A stretch of 64,000 bases of DNA from Halioglobus japonicus (GTDB lineage: Bacteria; Pseudomonadota; Gammaproteobacteria; Pseudomonadales; Halieaceae): positions 3,720,001-3,784,000 of the forward strand of contig NZ_CP019450.1 in NCBI RefSeq assembly GCF_001983995.1. The letters are read 5' to 3'. Shown one piece after another: positions 1-10,128 of this stretch. Each line of letters starts with the position of its first letter. The first letter of the stretch is position 1. The position numbers and the translations under genes were made by a program. The notes under the pieces are model-generated. The model worked only from the letters and a program-made list of their open reading frames with translations. It was not told the DNA's origin and ran no database searches.

Positions 1-1183
1 GGAATTCAAAGGCCTCTGTATCCGCGGTACCGGTCATGCCGGCGAGCTTGTCGTACAGGCGGAAATAGTTCTGGAAGGTGGTGGACGCCAGGGTCTGGCT
101 TTCACTCTGGATCGCCACGCCCTCTTTCGCCTCGATCGCCTGATGCAGACCTTCAGAGAGGCGCCGGCCGGGCATGGTACGACCGGTATGCTCGTCGATC
201 AGCACCACCTGCCCTTCCTGTACAATGTACTCCACATCCTTCTGGAACATGGCGTGGGCACGCAGGCCTGAATACACGTGGTGCAGCAGGTTCAAGTTGG
301 TGGCCGCGTAGAGGCTGTCGCCCTCCTGCAGCAGACCTTCGCGAATCAACAGTCCCTCAATGAACTCATGACCGTCTTCAGTCAGCTCCACCTGGCGGGC
401 CTTCTCATCCACAGTGAAGTGGCCGGACTGGCCTTCAACATCAGCCTGGAGCGAAGGAATGAGCTTGTTAATGCGCTTGTAAAGCTCTGAACTGTCTTCA
501 GAGGCGCCGGAAATCACCAGCGGTGTACGGGCCTCATCGATCAGGATGGAATCCACCTCGTCGACAATGGCAAAGGCCAGGTTGCCCTGCATCTTGTCAC
601 CCAGGGTGAAGGCCATATTGTCGCGCAGATAATCGAAACCAAACTCGTTGTTGGTGCCGTAGATAATGTCGGCGCTATAGGCGGCGGTTTTCTGTTCCGG
701 CAACTGCCCGGAGCGAATCACACCCACACTGACACCGAGGAATTCATACAGGGGCCCCATCCAGGCAGCATCCCGGGTGGCGAGGTAATCGTTGACCGTA
801 ATCAGGTGTACGCTGCCTGCCAGCGCGTTCAGGTAGGCCGGCAGGGTCGCTACCAGCGTCTTACCCTCACCGGTGCGCATCTCTGCAATTTTGCCTTCGT
901 GCAGCGCCATGCCGCCGATCAGCTGCACGTCAAAATGGCGCAGGCCCAGAACCCGCTCGCCAGCCTCACGCACAACGGCAAACGCTTCGGGCAGTATCTT
1001 GTCCAGGGTATCGCCGTTCGCCAGCCGACCTTTGAATTCTTCCGTCTTGGCTTTCAGCTGCTCATCGCTGAGCGCCGCCGTGTCTTCGGCCAGGGCATTA
1101 ATCTTTTTGACCACCTTGCCCAGGCGCTTGAGCTCCCGGTCATTGCGGGTGCCAAAAATCATCTTCAGGGGATTGCCAATCAT
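1..1183 (-). CDS. secA: SecA preprotein translocase ATPase, N-terminal part (cut by window edge)
   Basis: SecA is the cytoplasmic ATPase that drives unfolded preproteins through SecYEG. About 394 codons are present; the gene runs off the left edge. The protein opens [15 protein letters not shown], aligning with the E. coli start, so the ATG at 1183 is preferred over the internal Met at residue 8. The Walker A motif (MRTGEGKTL) lies near residue 100, the [13 protein letters not shown]alker B motif near 210, and the [10 protein letters not shown] helicase motif close to the window edge. It lies 82 nt downstream of the M23 peptidase gene on the same strand, the usual place at the end of the dcw cluster in Pseudomonas-type genomes. 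No strong ribosome site is seen before the start. Confidence 0.96.
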   Translation of the reverse strand, partial: MIGNPLKMIFGTRNDRELKRLGKVVKKINALAEDTAALSDEQLKAKTEEFKGRLANGDTLDKILPEAFAVVREAGERVLGLRHFDVQLIGGMALHEGKIAEMRTGEGKTLVATLPAYLNALAGSVHLITVNDYLATRDAAWMGPLYEFLGVSVGVIRSGQLPEQKTAAYSADIIYGTNNEFGFDYLRDNMAFTLGDKMQGNLAFAIVDEVDSILIDEARTPLVISGASEDSSELYKRINKLIPSLQADVEGQSGHFTVDEKARQVELTEDGHEFIEGLLIREGLLQEGDSLYAATNLNLLHHVYSGLRAHAMFQKDVEYIVQEGQVVLIDEHTGRTMPGRRLSEGLHQAIEAKEGVAIQSESQTLASTTFQNYFRLYDKLAGMTGTADTEAFEF

Positions 1184-1265
1184 AGCTGTTCAACTTGTCT
1201 TGTATACGAAACAACCCGCCGGACCTACGTGGACGGGCGGGAACAAAAAGAAGGGATTATACGCG

Positions 1266-2195
1266 TCAGCGGCGGGTTCGTCGTATGTAACTTGACGGGT
1301 CGACTGAGCGACCGTGCTTGTAGACTTCGTAGTGGACATGGGCACCGGTACTGCGACCGGTGGAACCCATTAAGGCAATCGGCTGGCCCTTGCGCACCAC
1401 ATCACCCGGCTTGACCAGGCTCTCTTTATTGTGGGCATAGCGGGTGACAAAGCCATCGCCATGGGAAATTTCAATGGTCTCACCGTAACCGCTCTTGGAC
1501 CCCGTCCAGGTAACAACGCCGGCCGCCACAGAGATGACATTGGTGCCTTCCTTACCGGCGAAATCGACGCCGTGATGGAAGGCGGGCTTGCCGGTAAAGG
1601 GATCGTTGCGTTTGCCATAGAAAGAGGAAATCCAGCCCTTTTCGACCGGGCGCCCGGAGAGGAACGTCTGCTCATCTAGCTTGCGGTTACTGAGCAGCGT
1701 CTCGAGAATTTCCAACTGCTGCTCACGGTCTTCTACCCGGGCCTGAAACAGGCCGAGCTCGGCCATCAGGTCCGAGGTGCTGTATTCAACGCTGAATTCG
1801 CCGCCCAGCGGACCACCCATAGCCGGGGGCTCGCTGAAATCAAATTCACCCTCTTCGAGATCTGCCATGGCGGTGAGGTGCTGACCAAGTGCATCCAGGC
1901 GGGTCATCCGCGCCTGCATTTCGGCCACATTACGGGTCATTGCGGCCATCTTGCGCTCGGCCTGAGCCTGCAGCTGCGCCAATTCCTGCTCCTGCTCAGC
2001 GAGCTCGTCCTGGAGGCGATCCAGGGCTACTTCGCGCATCGCATTGGCGTCAGAGTCCTGACCCAGCATGTAGCCTACACCGACCATACCCAGGGGCAGG
2101 CCCAGACAGCACAGGGAGAGCAACGCACGAGACCAGCGACCCAGTTCAATCGAACGGGATCCGCCGTGCTTGCGATTTATGAGAATGACTTTCAT
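1266..2195 (-). CDS. M23 (LytM-type) metallopeptidase, membrane-anchored
   Basis: Predicted murein endopeptidase of 309 residues. An N-terminal hydrophobic segment (about 24-45) anchors it in the inner membrane, followed by a charged coiled-coil stretch (about 55-115) and a C-terminal LytM domain (about 190-300). Both zinc-binding signatures are intact: HxxxD in FHHGVDF and HxH in HVHYE, so it should be catalytically competent, unlike EnvC or NlpD. It lies between lpxC and secA on the same strand, as in pseudomonads, and may be co-transcribed with the division genes. A role in daughter-cell separation or wall growth is inference. No clear Shine-Dalgarno sequence precedes the ATG. Confidence 0.88.
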   Translation of the reverse strand: MKVILINRKHGGSRSIELGRWSRALLSLCCLGLPLGMVGVGYMLGQDSDANAMREVALDRLQDELAEQEQELAQLQAQAERKMAAMTRNVAEMQARMTRLDALGQHLTAMADLEEGEFDFSEPPAMGGPLGGEFSVEYSTSDLMAELGLFQARVEDREQQLEILETLLSNRKLDEQTFLSGRPVEKGWISSFYGKRNDPFTGKPAFHHGVDFAGKEGTNVISVAAGVVTWTGSKSGYGETIEISHGDGFVTRYAHNKESLVKPGDVVRKGQPIALMGSTGRSTGAHVHYEVYKHGRSVDPSSYIRRTRR

Positions 2196-2315
2196 CTACA
2201 AGAAAAATCGGTCACAGGGCCGCGGACTATGCCACAAACCGGCATGATTGACCACGAAATAACCACAAACGGTGTGAACTGGTACCCAATTTGGGCCGAT
2301 CAGCGTCGATCGACC

Positions 2316-3230
2316 TTAAACCGCGGGAACAGGGTTGAAGGCGTAGGAGATAGGCGCAGTGGCTTCGTCTTCAAAAGTCACCACTTCCCAGGCATCGGGC
2401 TGGGCAATCAGCGCCCGAAGCGAGTCGTTGTTGAGCCCATGGCCGGACTTGTAGGCGCGGAATTCGCCAATCAGGCTGTTACCCAGCAGGTACAGATCGC
2501 CGATGGCGTCGAGAATCTTGTGGCGCACGAACTCATCGTCGTAACGCAGGCCATCCTGGTTGAGGATGCGGTAATCATCAACCACGATGGCGTTGTCGAC
2601 ACTTCCGCCCCGGGCCAGGCCCTGGGAGCGGAGGTACTCGATTTCATGCATAAAGCCGAACGTACGGGCCCGGCTGATTTCCTTGACGAAGGACGTCGTG
2701 GAGAAATCCACCTCGGCATGCGGTGCTCTATCGCGGAAAACGGGGTGGTCAAAATCGATGGTAAAGGAGACTTTGAAGCCATCAAAGGGGAGGAAGCTGG
2801 CTACCTTGTCGCCGTCCTCGACCGTGACCTTGCGTTTGATCCGGATAAACTTTTTGGGCGCATTCTGTTCTTCAATCCCTGCCGACTGCAGCAGGAAGAC
2901 GAATGGTCCGGCACTGCCGTCCATGATCGGAACTTCCGGAGCGCTGACATCCACGTATGCGTTGTCAATGCCCAGGCCCGCCATGGCTGCCATGAGGTGT
3001 TCCACGGTGGACACCTTCTCGCCGTTAGCGTGAAGACTGGTAGAGAGCGTTGTTTCGGCAACGTTGTGCGCTCGTCCGGGGATTTCTACCACCGGATCGA
3101 GATCGACCCTGCGAAATACGATACCGGTATCCACCGGCGCAGGGGACAGGGTCAGGTAGACTTTATCGCCCGTGTGCAAGCCTACGCCCGTCGCCTTGAT
3201 CGCGTTTCTCAGTGTGCGCTGTCGAATCAT
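2316..3230 (-). CDS. lpxC: UDP-3-O-acyl-N-acetylglucosamine deacetylase
   Basis: LpxC is the zinc-dependent deacetylase that commits UDP-3-O-acyl-GlcNAc to lipid A synthesis. The 304-residue protein matches the family length (305 in E. coli). Zinc ligands are visible in STVEHL (His78) and in [13 protein letters not shown] (His and Asp), and the catalytic-site His is in KSGHGLNN. The start is the ATG at 3230 (MIRQRTL), preceded by GGAGTG; an upstream in-frame ATG at 3275 would add 15 residues foreign to the family. It follows ftsZ by 66 nt and closes the core dcw cluster. Confidence 0.97.
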   Translation of the reverse strand: MIRQRTLRNAIKATGVGLHTGDKVYLTLSPAPVDTGIVFRRVDLDPVVEIPGRAHNVAETTLSTSLHANGEKVSTVEHLMAAMAGLGIDNAYVDVSAPEVPIMDGSAGPFVFLLQSAGIEEQNAPKKFIRIKRKVTVEDGDKVASFLPFDGFKVSFTIDFDHPVFRDRAPHAEVDFSTTSFVKEISRARTFGFMHEIEYLRSQGLARGGSVDNAIVVDDYRILNQDGLRYDDEFVRHKILDAIGDLYLLGNSLIGEFRAYKSGHGLNNDSLRALIAQPDAWEVVTFEDEATAPISYAFNPVPAV

Positions 3231-3296
3231 AATCACTCCGTCAGTAGCCCATAAGCTTTTGGCCCTGGGCACCACCGGGTTTCTCCGGGGCGTACC

Positions 3297-4469
3297 TCAG
3301 TCGGCCTGTCTGCGCAGGAAAGCGGGAATATCGAAATACTCCTCGCTTGCATCTGCAGCAACAGCAGCCTGAGCGCCTGCGGCGGCCCGTTGCCGACGCT
3401 GTACCGCGGGGCGGTCCAGATCGGCGTAATTGGGCTCATCCAGCTCGGTCTCAGTGCTGACCGCCGGTTTGGCAGGTGCGGTATCTACGACCTGCAACGG
3501 CGCACGCGCCGCTTCACTACCTAAACCGGTGGCTACTACGGTTACTTTCAGCTCGTCCGTCATCTCCGGATCGATAACCGTACCTACTACAACTGTCGCT
3601 TCTTCGGATGCAAATTCCTCGATCGTGTCGCCAACTTCGGCGAACTCGCCAAGTGCGAGATCGAGACCCGCGGTGATATTCACCAGAATTCCGCGTGCAC
3701 CCTGCAAATCAATATCATCCAGGAGGGGGCTGTTTATGGCTCTTTCAGCTGCCTCACGGGCGCGATTTTCGCCCTTGGAGCTGCCGGTGCCCATCATCGC
3801 CATGCCCATTTCGGACATTACCGTCCTCACGTCGGCGAAATCCACATTGATCATGCCGGGACGGATAATCAGATCGGCTATCCCCTGAACTGCGCCCAAC
3901 AATACATCATTTGCCTCCTTAAAGGCATCGAGCAGACTGGTATTTTTACCTAGCACTTCCAGCAATTTTTCATTGGGAATTGTGATCAAAGAGTCCACGT
4001 GCTGCTGCAATTCACCCACACCTTCCTGGGCAATTTTTAACCGCTTCTTGCCCTCAAAGGGGAAGGGACGGGTCACAACCGCCACGGTCAGAATACCCAG
4101 CTCACGGGCAACTTCCGCCACCACAGGCGCGCCGCCGGTACCGGTACCACCGCCCATACCGGCAGTGATGAAGACCATATCCGCGCCGCGGATGGAATCG
4201 GCGATACGCTCGCGATCTTCCATGGCCGCCGCCCGGCCGATCTCCGGGTTGGCACCCGCACCGAGACCTTTGGTGATCTCGCCACCGAGCTGCAGCACTG
4301 TCTTGGACTCAATGTCCGACAGCGCCTGGGCATCAGTGTTCGCACAGATGAAATCAACGCCTTCAACCGAGTTCTCGATCATGTGCTTCACGGCGTTGCC
4401 GCCGCCTCCGCCCACGCCGATCACTTTTATGACCGCGTTACTTGGTACATTGTCTATCAGTTCAAACAT
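3297..4469 (-). CDS. ftsZ: Cell division GTPase FtsZ
   Basis: FtsZ is the tubulin-like GTPase that forms the Z-ring at mid-cell. The 390-residue protein has the glycine-rich N-terminal nucleotide site, the tubulin signature GGGTGTG at residues 106-112, and the T7 synergy loop (NVDFADVRTVM) that completes the neighbour's GTPase site. A variable Ala/Pro/Gln-rich linker follows, then the conserved C-terminal peptide (EEYFDIPAFLRRQAD) that binds FtsA and ZipA. A GGGGAG ribosome site precedes the ATG. A hairpin with a T-run lies just upstream, between ftsA and ftsZ. Confidence 0.99.
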   Translation of the reverse strand: MFELIDNVPSNAVIKVIGVGGGGGNAVKHMIENSVEGVDFICANTDAQALSDIESKTVLQLGGEITKGLGAGANPEIGRAAAMEDRERIADSIRGADMVFITAGMGGGTGTGGAPVVAEVARELGILTVAVVTRPFPFEGKKRLKIAQEGVGELQQHVDSLITIPNEKLLEVLGKNTSLLDAFKEANDVLLGAVQGIADLIIRPGMINVDFADVRTVMSEMGMAMMGTGSSKGENRAREAAERAINSPLLDDIDLQGARGILVNITAGLDLALGEFAEVGDTIEEFASEEATVVVGTVIDPEMTDELKVTVVATGLGSEAARAPLQVVDTAPAKPAVSTETELDEPNYADLDRPAVQRRQRAAAGAQAAVAADASEEYFDIPAFLRRQAD

Positions 4470-4490
4470 GGTTTATTTCTCCCCTTTTAT

Positions 4491-4514
4491 AAAAAAGCCG
4501 CGTGTCAGCGCGAC
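4491..4514 (-). terminator. Hairpin plus T-run between ftsA and ftsZ (possible attenuator)
   Basis: On the minus strand, a short GC-rich inverted repeat (arms 4509-4514 and 4497-4502, one wobble pair) is followed directly by six T residues (4491-4496). This has the form of a weak intrinsic terminator in the 55-nt ftsA-ftsZ gap, just upstream of the ftsZ ribosome site. It could partly stop cluster transcription or protect the 5' end of an ftsZ transcript. The stem is only about 6 bp, so function is uncertain. Confidence 0.35.
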
Positions 4515-4524
4515 GGTTTACCGC

Positions 4525-5769
4525 TTAAAAATTGCTTGAGATCCAGGCCTTGGCCCGATTGATCCAACTCTCGGCAGGCGCGCCACTCTGGCTGCGCCCA
4601 CCCCCTTGATTGTTTTCTTCCATGTGATCGACACCGTACTGGAGCAAACCCACGCTGGTGGCGTAAATCGGGTTGCGCACAATGTCATTGAGGCCCTGCA
4701 CACTCTGGGGGTAACCCACCCGCACGGGCATATGGAAAATTTCCTCGGCCAGCTCCACCACGCCCTCCATCTTGGAGGTGCCGCCGGTCAGCACGATGCC
4801 CGCGGGCACCATGTCTTCAAAGCCGGAGCGGCGCAGCTCGGCCTGCACCAGCGTGAACAGTTCGTCATAGCGGGGCTCAACAACCTCTGCCAGTGATTGC
4901 CGGGACAAGTCCCGCGGCGGGCGATCGCCAACGCTGGGCACCTTTATCGTTTCTTCGGCACCTGCCAGCTGAGTCAGCGCGCAGGCGTACTTGATCTTGA
5001 TTTCTTCGGCGTGCTGGGTCGGTGTACGCAGGGCCATGGCGATATCGTTGGTCACCTGGTCACCGGCAATCGGAATCACACCGGTGTGACGAATGGCGCC
5101 TTCGGTGAAGATGGCAATATCGCTGGTGCCGCCGCCGATATCGACCAGGCACACACCCAGATCGCGCTCGTCCTCGGTGAGAATCGAATAACTCGACGCC
5201 ACCTGCTCGAGAATAATTTCTTCAACTTCCAGCCCACAGCGGCGAATACATTTCTCAATGTTCTGGGCCGCGTTCACGGCACAGGTCACCAGATGCACCT
5301 TTGCTTCCAGGCGCACGCCAGACATTCCCAGGGGTTCCTTAATGCCCTCCTGGTTATCGATGACGTATTCCTGCGGCAGGATGTGCAATATCTTCTGGTC
5401 AGCGGGAATCGCCACCGCCTGGGCCGCGTCGATCACCCGCTCGAGATCGTGACTGAATACTTCTTTGTCCTTAATCGCCACGATGCCGTGCGAATTCAGG
5501 CTGCGAATATGGCTACCGGCAATGCCAACATACACAGAGTGAATCTGGCATCCGGCCATGAGCTCGGCCTCTTCCACCGCGCGCTGGATCGATTGCACAG
5601 TGGACTCGATATTCACCACCACGCCTTTTTTCATGCCCTTGGAGGAGTGCGAGCCAATGCCCACCACTTCAATCTCGCCGTCCATGCCAACTTCCCCCAC
5701 AATGGCAACCACCTTGGATGTCCCGATATCCAGGCCGACGATCATTCTTTTGTCCTGCGCGCTGCCCAT
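4525..5769 (-). CDS. ftsA: Cell division protein FtsA
   Basis: FtsA is the actin-like ATPase that tethers FtsZ to the inner membrane and recruits later division proteins. The 414-residue protein carries the actin-fold phosphate loops (GLDIGTSKV near the start, VDIGGGTSDIAIF in the middle, LTGGTSKMEG near residue 345). It ends with an amphipathic helix (SWINRAKAWISSNF), the membrane-targeting element. GGGGAG precedes the ATG. It sits in the standard ftsQ-ftsA-ftsZ order, 14 nt after ftsQ. Confidence 0.98.
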   Translation of the reverse strand: MGSAQDKRMIVGLDIGTSKVVAIVGEVGMDGEIEVVGIGSHSSKGMKKGVVVNIESTVQSIQRAVEEAELMAGCQIHSVYVGIAGSHIRSLNSHGIVAIKDKEVFSHDLERVIDAAQAVAIPADQKILHILPQEYVIDNQEGIKEPLGMSGVRLEAKVHLVTCAVNAAQNIEKCIRRCGLEVEEIILEQVASSYSILTEDERDLGVCLVDIGGGTSDIAIFTEGAIRHTGVIPIAGDQVTNDIAMALRTPTQHAEEIKIKYACALTQLAGAEETIKVPSVGDRPPRDLSRQSLAEVVEPRYDELFTLVQAELRRSGFEDMVPAGIVLTGGTSKMEGVVELAEEIFHMPVRVGYPQSVQGLNDIVRNPIYATSVGLLQYGVDHMEENNQGGGRSQSGAPAESWINRAKAWISSNF

Positions 5770-5783
5770 GGCAGTCTCTCCCC

Positions 5784-6692
5784 TTACGCTTTTTCGTTAT
5801 CCGTAGGTGGCTCTGGCGCCACGGGCTCGCGGTAAGCCACCGCAACACCCTTGCGATACCGCAAATCCACCCGCTGCACTTCGTCCATGCGCGACACCAG
5901 TTCCGCCCGGTAAAGGCGACTGAATCGCTGCATCCGCTCGCGGAACTCACCGCCGCCAATCATCAGCGACTGACCACCGGAGAGCACCGCTTCCACCTGG
6001 CCGCGCTCATCGACTACCAGCTGGGTCACGCTCAGCCGCAGCGGCGTGAGAATATCCACCAGTCGTTGGTAGGTGTGCATTAACTCACCTGCAGCCCCTT
6101 CCGGGCCGCGCAGCTGAGGCAGGCTGCCCCAAGCCTCGCTATCACTGGGCCGAAACACCTCGCCCTGATGATTGAGAAAACCGCCATCACCCCAACGGGC
6201 GATCGGCAGCTGTTCGACCACGTGTATCTCCAGCGCATTCGGCCAGACGCGCCGCACATTGGCCTCGTATATCCAGGGCAGCGCCTCCAGTTGACCGCGC
6301 ACTTCGGCAAGGTCGGTGCCCAAAAAGCCCCCCACCAGTGCCGGCTGCACCATGTCCTGGACGGCCGTGGTGCGGGTATTGGCCAGCTCGCCGGTGACGG
6401 AAATGCGCTCGACAGGAATCGCGGCCAGGAAAATCCACGCCTGCAGCCCCACGGCGGATACCACACCAATGCCCACGATGATCAGCAGGCGGTTCAGCCA
6501 GGCAAAATTGGCCGGCGACTTATCGGCCTGCGCCTGCTGCTTGCGGGTTGCGCCCTTGGCCGGCGCCTGGCGCGGCTTGCGCTTGGCCTGCGCGGAAGCT
6601 TCCTGCTTTTTCACCGGCCGCTTGCCGGGTTTGCGCTTGCGCTTCTCCTCGGGCCGGCGCCCGAACAATGGCAACTTAATCGCGACGCCCAT
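5784..6692 (-). CDS. ftsQ: Cell division protein FtsQ
   Basis: FtsQ is a single-pass membrane protein that links early and late divisome proteins by binding FtsB and FtsL. Of 302 residues, the first 65 or so form an unusually long, Lys/Arg/Gln/Ala-rich cytoplasmic tail. A transmembrane helix spans about 66-90, followed by the POTRA domain from about 94 and the FtsQ beta domain. The start ATG is one base past the ddlB stop. Family length is about 275-290, the excess lying in the basic tail. Confidence 0.95.
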   Translation of the reverse strand: MGVAIKLPLFGRRPEEKRKRKPGKRPVKKQEASAQAKRKPRQAPAKGATRKQQAQADKSPANFAWLNRLLIIVGIGVVSAVGLQAWIFLAAIPVERISVTGELANTRTTAVQDMVQPALVGGFLGTDLAEVRGQLEALPWIYEANVRRVWPNALEIHVVEQLPIARWGDGGFLNHQGEVFRPSDSEAWGSLPQLRGPEGAAGELMHTYQRLVDILTPLRLSVTQLVVDERGQVEAVLSGGQSLMIGGGEFRERMQRFSRLYRAELVSRMDEVQRVDLRYRKGVAVAYREPVAPEPPTDNEKA

Positions 6693-6693
6693 G

Positions 6694-7617
6694 CTATCTC
6701 TGTGCCTCCGCGCTCAGGAGCAGGATCTGCTCGACCAGTTGCGGCACACTCATGCCCACTTCCCGGGCCGCCATTGGCACCAGGCTGTGTGAGGTCATTC
6801 CAGGAATCGTATTTACTTCGAGTACATAGAAGCGGCCGTCGGCGTCGCGCATGGTGTCGACGCGCCCCCAGACAGCGCAGCCGAGGGAGTTAAACGCCGC
6901 CAGTGCCAGCTCAGCCACTTCTGCCTCATCGCTGGCGGACAACCCTGAGGGGCAGTTGTACGTGGTGTCATCGGATATGTACTTGGCTTCATAGTCATAA
7001 AACTCGTTATCCGTCTCCATGCAGATAGAAGGCAGGGCTCGCCCGCCGAGAATACTCACGGTGTACTCAGGTCCGTTGATAAACTGCTCGGCAAGCACGG
7101 CGCCTCCGTAGCGCGCCGCCTCGCGATAAGCGGCTTCAAGCTCCTCGGCATTGCTGGCGGGCGCCATGCCAATACTGGAACCCTCGCAGGTAGGTTTGAC
7201 GAACACCCGGCCAAGGCGATCGATCACTGATTGCCAGTCGGTGTCTGCGCGCAACATCGCAAAACCGCCGGTGGATATGCCAATGCCCTGCCACAATTCC
7301 TTGCTGCGCTGCTTGTCCATTGCCAGCGCCGAGCCGAGCACGCCAGAGCCGGTATAGGGCACACCCAGGGCCTGCAGCGCACCCTGGATACAGCCATCTT
7401 CACCACCGGGGCCGTGCAGGATATTGAATGCGAAGTCGACGCCGTCCAGTTGCGCCAGCCAACCCGCATCAGCGGGGTCGACCTCGCGCACCCGGTAGTC
7501 GAGGGAGCGCAACGCCTCAGCCACGGTAGCACCACTGTTCAGCGACACTTCGCGCTCGGCGGATGTTCCGCCCAGCAGCACAGCTATCTCGCCCTGTTTC
7601 AAATTCGCCGCACTCAT
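6694..7617 (-). CDS. ddlB: D-alanine--D-alanine ligase
   Basis: Ddl joins two D-alanines using ATP to make the dipeptide added by MurF. The 307-residue cytoplasmic protein shows the ATP-grasp fold: N-terminal [16 protein letters not shown], the [13 protein letters not shown] loop, and the metal-binding C-terminal [14 protein letters not shown]. Its start overlaps the murC stop by 4 nt, so it is probably translationally coupled. As in other pseudomonad-type clusters, murB is not found between murC and ddlB. Confidence 0.97.
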   Translation of the reverse strand: MSAANLKQGEIAVLLGGTSAEREVSLNSGATVAEALRSLDYRVREVDPADAGWLAQLDGVDFAFNILHGPGGEDGCIQGALQALGVPYTGSGVLGSALAMDKQRSKELWQGIGISTGGFAMLRADTDWQSVIDRLGRVFVKPTCEGSSIGMAPASNAEELEAAYREAARYGGAVLAEQFINGPEYTVSILGGRALPSICMETDNEFYDYEAKYISDDTTYNCPSGLSASDEAEVAELALAAFNSLGCAVWGRVDTMRDADGRFYVLEVNTIPGMTSHSLVPMAAREVGMSVPQLVEQILLLSAEAQR

Positions 7618-9053
7618 GAACCGTCTACCTCTGAAAAATCCAAACCAGCCAGATCTCTCGCCAACGCGCCGATGTTGCCAGCCCCCTGGGTCACAATCAC
7701 ATCACCCTCGCGCACCACGTCGCAGAGAATGCGCGGCACGTCGTCAATGCTCTCGGCAAAGATGGGTTCCAGCTGGCCGCGCTGACGAATACTGCGTGTG
7801 AGGCTGCGGCTGTCTGCTCCAGGAATGGGCTCTTCGCCCGCGGCATACACATCGAGGAGTACCAGCACATCACAGCGTGACAGCGTTGCCACAAAGTCTT
7901 CATACAGGTCGCGGGTGCGCGAGTATCGATGAGGCTGATACACCATGACGATGCGCTGCTCGGGAAACGCCTGGCGCGCAGAATCGAGTGTGGCCCGAAC
8001 CTCGGTGGGATGATGGCCATAATCGTCGAACAGCAGGGCCTGCCCGGCAGGCAATTGCAGTTCGCCCATCGGCGAGAAACGGCGACCCACCCCGGCAAAG
8101 CCCGCCAGACCGCGCAGGATCGCGGCATCGTCGAGCCCTTCGTCACAGGCCACGGCAATCGTTGCCGCGGCGTTCAGGACATTGTGCTCGCCGGGCATGT
8201 TCAGGCTCACCTCAAGCGGCGCCATGTCACCGGGACGGTGCACGGTGAAGCGCGTGGTCAGGCCCTCGCGCTGCATATCGTCGATGCGATAGTCTGCATC
8301 GTCGGCAAAGCCGTAGGTGATGATTTGACGGCTGACCTCGGGCAACATCTCGCAAATCACAGGGTCATCCACACACAGCACCGCAATACCGTAGAACGGC
8401 AGGTTGTGAAGAAAGTCGAGAAAAGTACGGCGCAGCACAGAGAAGTCGCCGCCATAGGTATCCATGTGATCGGCTTCAATATTGGTCACCACGGTGACCA
8501 TCGGCTGCAGGTGCAGGAATGAGGCGTCGCTTTCATCGGCCTCAGCAATCAGGAACCTGCTGGCGCCCAGCTGTGCATTACTGCCGACACTGTTAACCAG
8601 GCCGCCGATGACAAACGTGGGATCCAGACCCGCCTCGCCAAACACGTTGGCAATCAGGCTGGTGGTGGTGGTTTTACCGTGGGTACCTGCTACTGCGATA
8701 CCGTGACGATAGCGCATCAGCTCTGCCAGCATCTCTGCCCGGGGCACGATAGGAATACGGGCCTCGCGCGCTGCAACAACCTCGGGGTTGGACTCGTCTA
8801 CAGCACTGGAAGTGACAACCACGTCCGCCGCGCCGACATTCCCGGCCTCATGGCCGATAAATACTTCCACGCCACGGGCTTCGAGGCGCCTTGTCACCGG
8901 ACTGGCCCGCAGGTCGGAGCCACCGACTTCGTAGCCGAGATTCACCAACACTTCCGCGATACCGCTCATGCCCGTTCCGCCCACACCAATCATATGGATG
9001 CGGCGTACGCGGCGCATTTCAGGCACGGAGTAGATATTCTTGTCACTTATCAC
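7614..9053 (-). CDS. murC: UDP-N-acetylmuramate--L-alanine ligase
   Basis: MurC adds L-alanine to UDP-MurNAc, the first of the four Mur amino-acid ligations. Motifs: [13 protein letters not shown] near the N-terminus (nucleotide-sugar binding), the ATP P-loop [10 protein letters not shown], and the [10 protein letters not shown] region in the C-terminal domain. The chosen start is a GTG at 9053: GAGGAG lies seven bases upstream and the gene then overlaps murG by 11 nt. An in-frame ATG at 9095 would add 14 residues lying within the murG end, without family support. The protein is 479 residues, as expected. Confidence 0.96.
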   Translation of the reverse strand: MISDKNIYSVPEMRRVRRIHMIGVGGTGMSGIAEVLVNLGYEVGGSDLRASPVTRRLEARGVEVFIGHEAGNVGAADVVVTSSAVDESNPEVVAAREARIPIVPRAEMLAELMRYRHGIAVAGTHGKTTTTSLIANVFGEAGLDPTFVIGGLVNSVGSNAQLGASRFLIAEADESDASFLHLQPMVTVVTNIEADHMDTYGGDFSVLRRTFLDFLHNLPFYGIAVLCVDDPVICEMLPEVSRQIITYGFADDADYRIDDMQREGLTTRFTVHRPGDMAPLEVSLNMPGEHNVLNAAATIAVACDEGLDDAAILRGLAGFAGVGRRFSPMGELQLPAGQALLFDDYGHHPTEVRATLDSARQAFPEQRIVMVYQPHRYSRTRDLYEDFVATLSRCDVLVLLDVYAAGEEPIPGADSRSLTRSIRQRGQLEPIFAESIDDVPRILCDVVREGDVIVTQGAGNIGALARDLAGLDFSEVDGS

Positions 9054-10128
9054 GGAACAACTCCTCGCACCGGTCAGTGACCCTGGCCGTTGCATCCGGT
9101 GCCGCCACAGCCCTGGCCGCGGCAGACATTGCGCGCAGGCGCTCCGGGTGATTGAGATAACCGCGCAGTGACTGCATCAGCGCAGCTACCGACATGTCTG
9201 CCTGGCGCAACAAGATGGCGCCGCCGCGGTCTGCCAATGACCGCGCATTCGCCGTCTGGTGATCATCGATGGCATGCGGGAGGGGCACCAGAATGGCCGG
9301 ACGCGCCATCACAGCGAGCTCGGCCACTGTCAGCGCACCCGCCCTGCAGATCACAACGTCGGCCCAGGCATAGGCCTCAGCCATATTCTCGATAAAAGGA
9401 GCGACGCGCACATTCGCGTGATCGGCGGGATAGGCATGGCTGACCGGACCGACATGCGCTTCACCGGTCTGGTGCCAGACGCGTAAATCAACGCCTTCTT
9501 CGAGCAATTTGCTCACCGCCTCAGGCACGGTTTCATTGAGCGGCTTCGCGCCCAGACTCCCGCCGAGCACGAGTACGTGTAAGCTCCGCTTACCATCGTA
9601 GTCATAGTGCTGGGCTTCACCGAGGGCGACGATATCCTCGCGTACCGGATTTCCCAGCGCGATCGCCTCCACATCACTTTTGAAGGCTCCCGGAAAACCG
9701 GTGACAACCACGTCCGCCAGCGGTTGCAGCATGCGATTCGTTGTCCCGGCAACGGCGTTTTGTTCGTGGATAAGCAGCGGACGTCGCAGTAGCCAGGCGG
9801 CAACACCCGCGGGGCCCGCGACATAACCACCCATGCCGACAACCGCGGCCGGGCGCAAGCGCAACACCAGCCACAGTGCCTGCACCGAAGCGAAGCCCAG
9901 CGCCAGCAGACTCTGGAGCTTGTCCAACAGACCCTTGCCTCGCACACCCCGCACTGCGAGGTGATGAAGTTTGATATCGGCCGCCGGCACCACGCGCTGT
10001 TCTAGGCCACGCGAGGTACCCACCCACTCGACCTCGTGACCACGGTCGCGCAACGCATTGGCCACTGCCAGTGCCGGGTAGACGTGGCCGCCGGTGCCGC
10101 CTGCCATCATCAGGATGGGCGCGCTCAT
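9043..10128 (-). CDS. murG: Lipid II synthase (UDP-GlcNAc transferase) MurG
   Basis: MurG transfers GlcNAc to lipid I on the cytoplasmic face of the inner membrane, making lipid II. The 361-residue protein begins [21 protein letters not shown] with the GGTGGH motif, and has a second glycine-rich loop ([12 protein letters not shown]) and the C-terminal UDP-GlcNAc site ([13 protein letters not shown]). The ATG at 10128 overlaps the ftsW stop as ATGA. A longer frame to 10194 would run into ftsW and add residues foreign to the family. Confidence 0.97.
   Translation of the reverse strand: MSAPILMMAGGTGGHVYPALAVANALRDRGHEVEWVGTSRGLEQRVVPAADIKLHHLAVRGVRGKGLLDKLQSLLALGFASVQALWLVLRLRPAAVVGMGGYVAGPAGVAAWLLRRPLLIHEQNAVAGTTNRMLQPLADVVVTGFPGAFKSDVEAIALGNPVREDIVALGEAQHYDYDGKRSLHVLVLGGSLGAKPLNETVPEAVSKLLEEGVDLRVWHQTGEAHVGPVSHAYPADHANVRVAPFIENMAEAYAWADVVICRAGALTVAELAVMARPAILVPLPHAIDDHQTANARSLADRGGAILLRQADMSVAALMQSLRGYLNHPERLRAMSAAARAVAAPDATARVTDRCEELFRDK

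Noticed and set aside
1215..1241. Terminator between the M23 gene and secA
   Set aside because: Only a 6-bp stem with a 15-nt loop and an interrupted T stretch; too weak to list.
1878..3254. 458-codon plus-strand frame opposite the M23 gene and lpxC
   Set aside because: It spans two confident genes and their gap in antisense, with no known motif; a shadow frame.
4897..5835. 312-codon plus-strand frame opposite ftsA
   Set aside because: Antisense to a strongly conserved gene, His-rich by codon mirroring only.
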